From positions 1 through 35,093 of the forward strand of contig JAFAXX010000173.1 of the NCBI GenBank assembly GCA_019240655.1: DNA of 35,093 bases. The letters are read 5' to 3'. The position numbers and the translations under genes are program-made. Under the pieces are notes generated by a model. It had not been told where the DNA came from. It made no database searches and saw only the letters and a program-made list of their open reading frames with translations. Positions 25,502 through 31,020 of this stretch are shown here, piece by piece (the first letter of the stretch is position 1; each line of letters starts with the position of its first letter). Origin of the DNA: Solirubrobacterales bacterium. GTDB taxonomy: Bacteria > Actinomycetota > Thermoleophilia > Solirubrobacterales > Solirubrobacteraceae.

Positions 25502-25809
25502 GCGCAACTGTTGCGGAACTCGAGGCAGCCCTGCGAGATGTACACGACCCGGAATATCCGATCTCGGTCCTCGACATGGGCCTCATCCGCGGACTCCGCG
25601 TCCTGCAGGGCGGGACGGCCCAGGTCAGGCTGACTTACACCTCGATGGGGTGTCCCTGCAAGGAGATGATCGCTGACGACGTACGCGATGCTCTCCTTGC
25701 CGTGGATGGCATTGATCGCGTGGAGGTCGAGGAGGTCTTTGAGCCCTGGACGCACCGAGACCTGAGTCGCCGCGCCCGGCGAACGCTGCACGAGCTCGGG
25801 GTGACGTGA
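25498..25809 (+). CDS. paaD: MIP18/DUF59 protein, N-terminal half of PaaD
   Basis: 103 residues, starting at ATG 25498 inside the paaA stop (ATGA). The MIP18 fold reads VHDPEYPISVLDMGLIRGLR, then VRLTYTSMGCPCKEMIADDV with two cysteines in the metal-site loop, then VEVEEVFEPWTHRDL. Canonical PaaD (about 165 residues) has this domain followed by a four-cysteine zinc ribbon. Here the protein stops before the ribbon, and the ribbon is found as a separate gene at 26988-27134. MIP18 proteins assist iron-sulfur or metal assembly; PaaD is needed to mature the epoxidase. The same function is likely here. Confidence 0.85.
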   Translation: MSATVAELEAALRDVHDPEYPISVLDMGLIRGLRVLQGGTAQVRLTYTSMGCPCKEMIADDVRDALLAVDGIDRVEVEEVFEPWTHRDLSRRARRTLHELGVT

Positions 25810-26012
25810 TGAAGGCTGAGCGCGATCAGGAGTACTACGACGTGTTTGCCCGGCGCAAAGCCGAGGAGCCGCTCGAGCACGTCGGGACCGTAGGGGCCAG
25901 TGAGCCCTCCGACGCGGAGGTGTTCGCTTTCAAGCTCTATGACCAGTGGAAGTGGACCGAGCAGTTCGTCGCCCGCCGTGCCGACATCATCGAGGTGGTG
26001 CACACGCCATGA
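25809..26012 (+). CDS. paaB: PaaB-like small oxygenase subunit, copy 1
   Basis: 67 residues from ATG 25809, overlapping the previous stop by one base. The pattern YYDVFARRKAEEPLEHVGTV, then AEVFAFKLYDQWKWTEQF and RRADIIEVV follows the PaaB layout (Y-E-V-F-V-R-G-K then H-V-G-S then helix then V-V-R-A-x-x-I). It is about 25 residues shorter than usual PaaB, which has an extra C-terminal arm. PaaB bridges PaaAC heterodimers in the known complex. A second small protein of similar opening follows directly. Confidence 0.75.
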   Translation: MKAERDQEYYDVFARRKAEEPLEHVGTVGASEPSDAEVFAFKLYDQWKWTEQFVARRADIIEVVHTP

Positions 26013-26230
26013 GATATTTCGTCTTCGCCCGCCGGGAGTACGACAAGCCCGTTGCACGCCAGGCGGTGATCGCGGCTGACGACGCAGCAAGTGCGTGTAA
26101 CCAGGCGCGCGAGCGCTTCGGTGACTGGCTCGAGGTTCGCCTCGTACCGGAGGAGAGCGTGCAGTGGATCGTCGGCCCGCTGCCCGGCAACCGGCTGCCC
26201 GAGGCCGAGCGAGGGCAGGTGACGGTATGA
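26009..26230 (+). CDS. Second small PaaB-like protein
   Basis: 73 residues from ATG 26009 (ATGA overlap with the previous gene). It opens RYFVFARREYDKPVARQAVI, continues with the helix AASACNQARERFGDW and ends in a short tail. The YFVFARR opening and the strand-helix-strand pattern resemble copy 1 (YYDVFARRK), so a distant PaaB paralogue is plausible, but similarity is low and I cannot assign a family by eye. Its place between PaaB and PaaC, with overlaps on both sides, makes a structural role in the oxygenase likely. Confidence 0.6.
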   Translation: MRYFVFARREYDKPVARQAVIAADDAASACNQARERFGDWLEVRLVPEESVQWIVGPLPGNRLPEAERGQVTV

Positions 26231-26991
26231 GCGCGTCCGAGTCGGAGCTCGACCGCGTCGTCCCCGAGGAGTGGTCGGTCACCGACGACGACGAGGGGTT
26301 GGCGGCGCTGGTCAATCTCGTCGTGGTGCTGGCCGACAGCAAGTTCTTCCTGGGCCGGCGCTTCTCGGATTGGTTGTCCGGTGGCCCGTCGCTCGAAAGT
26401 GCGGTCGCCCTGGCGGCGATCGCACAGGAGGAGCTCGGCCACGCGCGCGCGCTGTATCCGTTGCTCGAGGAGTTACCGCTGGTTGACACGCCGGGGCCAC
26501 TGCAGCGCGGCGCCGAGCGCGAGCGGAAGTACTGCATGAGCTGTCTCAGCAAGCCGTGGGAGTGGTGGGCCGACGTCGTCGCCGCACTGATCCTCGTCGA
26601 CCCGGCGCTCACCATGCTGTTTCGGGCGTTGGAGAACTCGCGCTATGTCGACCTCCGCCAGCGTGCGGCGCGGGTGCCCTCCGAGGAGGTCTTCCATCGC
26701 AAGTACGCCGACGGTCGCGTGCGCGACCTCGCGCGCACCGCTCAGGGTCGTCAGACCCTGCAGCGCAGGATCGACTGGATGCTCCCCGAGGTGCTGATGT
26801 GGTTCGGCCCGTCGCGCGAACCCGGCGTCGCTGCGCTCAAGTCCCAGGGGCTGATCGAGTTCGACAACGACGAGATGCGCGACGCGTTCCAGACGGATGT
26901 CTTTCCGATCCTCGAGGAGAACGGCTTGTGCGTCGAGGTGGGCGAGCTGCCGTGGGAGCGATGGAACAGCCTGCAGCGGCGCCTGGGGTGA
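26227..26991 (+). CDS. paaC: PaaC-like diiron-family oxygenase subunit
   Basis: 254 residues, the PaaC length. Same ferritin-like family as PaaA. In the well-studied E. coli enzyme PaaC is structural and its iron ligands are lost. Here a full ligand pattern is visible: Asp37 (VLADSKFFLG), Glu69-x-x-His72 (IAQEELGHARAL), Asp116 (WWADVVAAL) and Glu154-x-x-His157 (PSEEVFHRKYADG). The positions mirror those in the PaaA-like partner, so this subunit may bind iron too. The start overlaps the previous stop (ATGA at 26227-26230) and the end overlaps the zinc-ribbon gene (GTGA). Confidence 0.85.
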   Translation: MSASESELDRVVPEEWSVTDDDEGLAALVNLVVVLADSKFFLGRRFSDWLSGGPSLESAVALAAIAQEELGHARALYPLLEELPLVDTPGPLQRGAERERKYCMSCLSKPWEWWADVVAALILVDPALTMLFRALENSRYVDLRQRAARVPSEEVFHRKYADGRVRDLARTAQGRQTLQRRIDWMLPEVLMWFGPSREPGVAALKSQGLIEFDNDEMRDAFQTDVFPILEENGLCVEVGELPWERWNSLQRRLG

Positions 26992-27134
26992 ATCCCGACG
27001 ACGGCCGCACGTGCCCGTGGTGCGGGTCGCGGGAGACCGAGCAAATCGGCGAATGGGGCCCGCAGCTGCTCACCGAGCAGTGGATCTGTCGCGCCTGCCG
27101 CACGCCGTTCGAGCGGATTCGCAGAGACCCGTGA
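26988..27134 (+). CDS. paaD: Stand-alone zinc-ribbon half of PaaD
   Basis: 48 residues from GTG 26988, overlapping the paaC stop. TCPWCGSRETEQIGEWGPQL is followed by WICRACRTPFERIRRDP, giving two C-x-x-C pairs spaced as in the C-terminal ribbon of PaaD (CPxCGS...TxQISEFGST...YRCxxCxEPFDYFK). It lacks the final Cys of most PaaD tails. Together with the MIP18 protein at 25498 it would make up 151 residues, near the size of intact PaaD. It overlaps both neighbours (GTGA each time), so it is translated with the operon and is not a stray fragment. Confidence 0.82.
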   Translation: MNPDDGRTCPWCGSRETEQIGEWGPQLLTEQWICRACRTPFERIRRDP

Positions 27135-27904
27135 GCGCCGGTCCGCTTCGCCGCGAGCTCGATGACGAAGGCATCATGCTGCTGACGCTGAACCGCCCCG
27201 AGGCGCGTAACGCACTGGACGACGAGCTGTCGCAAGCGCTCAGCAGCGCGCTCGAGCAAGCGGCCGCCGATTCGGCTACGCGAGCGATCATCCTCACCGG
27301 CGCCGGCGAGTCGTTCTGCGCCGGGGGCGACCTCGCGCGGTTCGAGCGGGAGTGGGCGCCGAGCGCCTTCCGCCTGTACTCGCACCGGCTCACCGCGCTG
27401 ATCGCCGGCATCGAGCAGCTCGAGAAGCCGCTGATCGCCGCCATCAACGGCTCGGTCACCGGAGCCGGTACGCAGCTGGCTTTGGCGTGTGACCTGAGGC
27501 TGGCGGCGCCGAGTGCCCGGATCATTCTCCGCGAGGGGCGCCTGGGGATCATTCCCAGTCACGGCGGCGTGATCCGGCTGGTCAAGCTGATCGGGCTCGC
27601 CCGCGCTCGCGACGTCTTGCTCGGCAGCGAGGAGCTCAGCGCTGCGGAGGCCGAGCGGATCGGGCTGCTCACCGCCGTGGTGCCCGACGGCGATGTGGTC
27701 GGCGCGGCGCGCGAGCGGGCGCACGTCGCTCTGCGGCGCTCAGCCGAGGCGTATGCCGCGGCCAAGCGGCTGCTGGCCATCGCGGCCGACGCTTCGCTGC
27801 AGGCGGGGATGGCGGCGGAGGCATTCGCGCAGACGTCGCTGATCGCGACGCGCGAGCACCGCGAAGCGGTGACCCGGGCGCGGGCAAGACGGAGCCCCGG
27901 CTGA
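27131..27904 (+). CDS. Enoyl-CoA hydratase/isomerase family protein
   Basis: 257 residues from GTG 27131, which overlaps the zinc-ribbon stop. Crotonase features: LNRPEARNALDDELSQAL at the start, GAGESFCAGGDLARF (about 57-71), and AAINGSVTGAGTQLALACDLR (about 100-120). The active-site loop LREGRLGIIPSHGGVIRL has Glu two residues earlier than in the crotonase at 22173, and the GGTxRLxRLIG segment is altered to GGVIRLVKLIG, so the chemistry may differ (PaaG- or BoxC-like roles are possible but unproven). It is the last gene tightly coupled to the oxygenase, one base before the hexapeptide protein. Confidence 0.9.
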   Translation: MSAGPLRRELDDEGIMLLTLNRPEARNALDDELSQALSSALEQAAADSATRAIILTGAGESFCAGGDLARFEREWAPSAFRLYSHRLTALIAGIEQLEKPLIAAINGSVTGAGTQLALACDLRLAAPSARIILREGRLGIIPSHGGVIRLVKLIGLARARDVLLGSEELSAAEAERIGLLTAVVPDGDVVGAARERAHVALRRSAEAYAAAKRLLAIAADASLQAGMAAEAFAQTSLIATREHREAVTRARARRSPG

Positions 27905-27905
27905 G

Positions 27906-28436
27906 ATGCCGACGCTGGTCGAATTCGACGGTCGGCGCCCGCGGGTGGCCGCAGGTGTGTGGCTCGCGCCGACCGCGACACTGATTGGCGATGTCGAGGT
28001 CGCCGAGGCCGCCAGCGTCTGGTTTGGCACGGTGCTGCGAGGCGACTTCGGGAGCATCAGCGTCGGCCGCGGAGCTTGCGTCCAGGACAACGCGGTTGTG
28101 CACTGTGCCTCCGAGCTGCCGACGCTCATCGGCGAGAGCGTCACCGTGGGCCACATGGCGATGCTCGAGGGCTGCGTGATCGAGGACGGCGCGCTGATCG
28201 GGATGGGCGCGATCGTGCTCCAACGCGCGCGAGTCGGGGCGGGCGCCATGGTCGCGGCCGGGTCGGTGGTGACCGAGGGAGGCGCAGTCCCGCCGGGAAC
28301 GCTGGCCGCCGGCGCGCCGGCGCGGGTCAAGAAGGAGCTCGGCGGCTCGTCGGCCGGATGGGTGCAGGGAGCCGCGCGCGAGTATCAGCGGCTGATGCAG
28401 CGCTACCGCACGGGCGCGCGCGTCCTGCAGCCGTAA
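27906..28436 (+). CDS. Gamma-carbonic-anhydrase-like hexapeptide protein (PaaY-like)
   Basis: 176 residues forming a left-handed beta helix with hexapeptide repeats, starting ATLIGDVEVAEAASVWFGTV. Active-site marks of the gamma-CA family are LRGDF (Arg45, Asp47), CVQDN (Gln60, Asp61) and His66. The usual GHxAxxHGC metal motif reads GHMAMLEGC, so His83 is kept but the third zinc His is Glu88. PaaY of phenylacetate operons belongs to this family and acts as a CoA thioesterase that relieves dead-end products. That role, and not CO2 hydration, fits the setting. Its last 34 bp overlap the convergent hydrolase gene. Confidence 0.88.
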   Translation: MPTLVEFDGRRPRVAAGVWLAPTATLIGDVEVAEAASVWFGTVLRGDFGSISVGRGACVQDNAVVHCASELPTLIGESVTVGHMAMLEGCVIEDGALIGMGAIVLQRARVGAGAMVAAGSVVTEGGAVPPGTLAAGAPARVKKELGGSSAGWVQGAAREYQRLMQRYRTGARVLQP

Positions 28437-29200
28437 GCGGCCACGAACCGCGTCACCGCCGTCAGGGTCTCCTCGGGGGCTTGTACATGGGGCGCGTGCC
28501 GGCACGAGAGCACGATCCGCTCGATCGGCCCCCGGACCCTGCTCATCACCGAGTCGATCTGGGCCAGCGTGCCGTACGGGTCATCGTCGCCCTGAATCAA
28601 CAAGACGGGGACCTCGACCGCGGACAGCAGCTCCTCGATGTTCCACGCTTCGAACCGCGGATCGAGCCAAACGTCGTTCCAGCCGTAGAACGCCGCGTCG
28701 ACGTCGCGATGATGAGCAGCCATTCGCTCGCGGCGCCCCCCTTGCTCGTAGAGCGTCCTGGCGCGCCTGATCTCGGCGATCGACTTGGCCTCCACGAACA
28801 CGTGCGGGGCGATGCAGACGATCGCGGTCACCCGATGATCGGCGGCGTGGATCAGCGCGATCGAGGCGCCGTCGCTGTGGCCGATCAGCACCGGGCGCTC
28901 GGCGCCCCAGGCAGACAGCAGCCGCGGCAGGACCTCGCGCGCCTCCTCATGCATGAAGGCAGGCGTCCGCGGCGCGGGAGGCGGGTCGGAGTCGCCGTGT
29001 CCGAAGCGCGAGTACACCAAGGCACGGCGCCCGGTGCTCGCGGCGACGCGGGCGGGAAACCCCTGCCACAAGCGCACCGAGCCGAGCCCCTCGTGAAGGA
29101 ACACCAACGGGGGCTGCGAAGCGTCGCCCGGTATCTCCTCGTATTCGATCCGCCGTCCGTCGAGCTCGGTCACCACACACCTTGACCTACCCTTGGTCAT
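28403..29200 (-). CDS. Alpha/beta hydrolase
   Basis: 265 residues from ATG 29200; GTG codons a few residues later (CVVTELDG) are alternative starts. The nucleophile elbow is IGHSDGAS (Ser109), the oxyanion strand is LVFLHEGLGS, the acid is in LIQGDDDPYG (about 205-207), and the catalytic His is in CRHAPHVQAPE (His238). It would hydrolyse an ester, thioester or C-C bond; MhpC-like ring-fission hydrolases share this size, but no specific mark allows that assignment. It is divergent from the second aldehyde dehydrogenase with a palindrome between them, suggesting shared control, and its tail overlaps the PaaY-like gene. Confidence 0.88.
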   Translation of the reverse strand: MTKGRSRCVVTELDGRRIEYEEIPGDASQPPLVFLHEGLGSVRLWQGFPARVAASTGRRALVYSRFGHGDSDPPPAPRTPAFMHEEAREVLPRLLSAWGAERPVLIGHSDGASIALIHAADHRVTAIVCIAPHVFVEAKSIAEIRRARTLYEQGGRRERMAAHHRDVDAAFYGWNDVWLDPRFEAWNIEELLSAVEVPVLLIQGDDDPYGTLAQIDSVMSRVRGPIERIVLSCRHAPHVQAPEETLTAVTRFVAAYGCRTRAPVR

Positions 29201-29207
29201 CAGTTTC

Positions 29208-29217
29208 GTATCGATAC
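29208..29217. promoter_or_regulatory. Palindrome in a 45-bp divergent promoter gap
   Basis: GTATCGATAC is a perfect 10-bp palindrome, with C and A/G context partly extending the symmetry. It lies in the 45-bp space between the divergent hydrolase and aldehyde dehydrogenase starts, where it could be an operator or overlap the core promoters. Confidence 0.4.
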
Positions 29218-29245
29218 CGATAGTCCCCATACCCGGGAGGAACTC

Positions 29246-30718
29246 GTGAGCGCAACCGAGACCACCGTCGAGCTGGGCCCCTTCATCGCCGGCAAGGCAG
29301 AGCCGCTCGGCGACTCCGTGCAGGAGATCCGCGACCCGGCCACCCAGCGCGTCGTCGGCCGCGTCGCCGCGGCCACCGCCGAGGACGTCGACCGTGCCGT
29401 TCGCGCCGCGCAGGACGCCTTTGCCGACTGGTCGGCGCGCGGGGTGGCCGAGCGCGGCGACATCGTGGGGCGCGCGGCGCGTGCGCTCCGCGCCGGCGTC
29501 GACGTGCTGGCGCCCGTGCTCACCGCCGAGCAGGGCAAGCCGCTGCGCGAGGCGCGCATCGAGCTGGACAAGGCGGCCGAGACGCTCGAGCACTACGCCG
29601 GGCTGGCCAAGGAGCTGCGCGGGGCGTTCGTGCTCGGGTTGGATCCAGGCGTGAGCGGGCAGGTGCTACGCCGACCGCTCGGCGTCGTGGGCGCGATCGT
29701 GCCGTGGAACTTCCCCACGACGCTGCTGGCCAACAAGCTGGGCCCCGCGCTCGTGGCCGGGAACACCGTGGTCGCCAAGCCCGCGGACACCACGCCGCTG
29801 ACCACGCTGCGGGCGGCCGCGATCATGCATGACGCCGGCGTTCCCGCGGGCGTGTTCAACGTCGTCGCCGGGCCGGGTCGCGAGACCGGCGAGGCGCTCG
29901 TGACGCATCCGCTCGTACGCAAGGTCGCCTTCACCGGCTCGACGCCGACGGGCCAGCGGATCATGTCGCTGGCCGCCGACGGCCCCAAACGGCTGACGCT
30001 CGAATTGGGCGGCTCGGACCCGTTGATCATCCTCGAGGACGCCGACCTGGCCAGAGCCGCCAGCGCCGCGTCGATGGGTCGCTTCTTCAACTGCGGGCAG
30101 GCCTGCTTGGCGGTCAAGCGGCTGTACGTAGCCGAGTCGGTCGCCGACGAGGTGGCCGAGGCGGTGGTGCAGAAGGCCAGTCGACTCACCGTGGGTCGAG
30201 GAACCGAGAAGGGAGTGCAGCTCGGGCCACTGCACTCCGAGCGGCAGCGAGACCTGCTCGAGGACCAGCTCCGTCGAACCCTGGAGCAGGGTGGCGACGT
30301 GCTCACGGGAGGCGGACGACCTGCAGCCGACGAGCTGAGCGGTGGCTGGTTTCATGAGCCGACGATCGTGTTCGAGCCGCCGCACGACTCGCCAATGGCC
30401 ACCGAGGAAGTGTTCGGACCCGTGCTGCCGATCTGGCGGGTGCGTGACCTCGACGAGGCGATCGAACGCGCCAACGCCTCGCCATTCGGCCTCGGCTCGT
30501 CCGTGTGGACGTCCGATCTCGACGCGGCGGCCGAGGCCGCCGAGCGCTTGGAATGCGGTTACACGTGGATCAACTCGCCGACCAAGGTGTACGACGAGCT
30601 GCCGTTCGGCGGAGTCAAGGCGAGCGGCTTCGGCAAGGAGCACGGGTCCGAGGCCTTCGACTACTACACCGATCAGAAGGCGGTCGTCATTCGCCGGCGG
30701 ACCCGCGAGCAGCAGTGA
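29246..30718 (+). CDS. NAD(P)-dependent aldehyde dehydrogenase
   Basis: 490 residues from GTG 29246, with GGGAGGAA just upstream. Catalytic residues are Asn155 (PWNFPT), Glu253 (LTLELGGSDP) and Cys287 (FNCGQACLAV); an additional Cys283 lies nearby. FTGSTPTG and LPFGGVKASGFGKEHG are the usual superfamily marks. It is a paralogue of the enzyme at 20715, sharing long stretches around the active site and C-terminus. A short frame overlaps its stop codon. The substrate is likely another aldehyde of the same pathway. Confidence 0.92.
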   Translation: MSATETTVELGPFIAGKAEPLGDSVQEIRDPATQRVVGRVAAATAEDVDRAVRAAQDAFADWSARGVAERGDIVGRAARALRAGVDVLAPVLTAEQGKPLREARIELDKAAETLEHYAGLAKELRGAFVLGLDPGVSGQVLRRPLGVVGAIVPWNFPTTLLANKLGPALVAGNTVVAKPADTTPLTTLRAAAIMHDAGVPAGVFNVVAGPGRETGEALVTHPLVRKVAFTGSTPTGQRIMSLAADGPKRLTLELGGSDPLIILEDADLARAASAASMGRFFNCGQACLAVKRLYVAESVADEVAEAVVQKASRLTVGRGTEKGVQLGPLHSERQRDLLEDQLRRTLEQGGDVLTGGGRPAADELSGGWFHEPTIVFEPPHDSPMATEEVFGPVLPIWRVRDLDEAIERANASPFGLGSSVWTSDLDAAAEAAERLECGYTWINSPTKVYDELPFGGVKASGFGKEHGSEAFDYYTDQKAVVIRRRTREQQ

Positions 30719-30840
30719 GCGGGGAGTCCGGGGTAGCCGGCCGCCTCGATGCAGAGGCGGGGATCTCGAGCTGCTGGCTCGACGTACCCGCCGAGCATCT
30801 GGTGAGCCGACACGACGGCACGGTTCGTCTGCAGGCGTGA
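30715..30840 (+). CDS. Small 41-residue frame coupled to the aldehyde dehydrogenase
   Basis: GTG 30715 overlaps the aldehyde dehydrogenase stop (GTGA), and the frame runs to TGA 30838-30840. It reads VSGESGVAGRLDAEAGISSC, then WLDVPAEHLVSRHDGTVRLQA. The composition is protein-like and the overlap is of the kind used throughout this island, but I recognise no family. Chance cannot be excluded. Confidence 0.35.
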   Translation: MSGESGVAGRLDAEAGISSCWLDVPAEHLVSRHDGTVRLQA

Positions 30841-30934
30841 GCGGATTGGGAACGGAGCGCCCGGGGTCGTGAGCTCGAGATGCCGTTAGCAATCGGGGGT
30901 ATCCTCATCACCTAGGCGAGAGGGCCAGAGGTCA

Positions 30935-30950
30935 AGCGGCTTCCGCCGCT
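30935..30950. promoter_or_regulatory. Hairpin in the leader of the fusion ligase gene
   Basis: AGCGGC-TTCC-GCCGCT is a perfect 6-bp stem with a 4-base loop, 70 bp before the ATG at 31021. The rest of the 180-bp gap 30841-31020 shows no clear promoter. It could be a terminator for the upstream unit (no T-run) or a leader element. Confidence 0.35.
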
Positions 30951-31020
30951 CGGGTGAGACCGGCCTTGTTCGTTATGACGCACGGCCGAGAGTCAGCGAG
31001 ACAACAGCGAGCGGGGTAGG

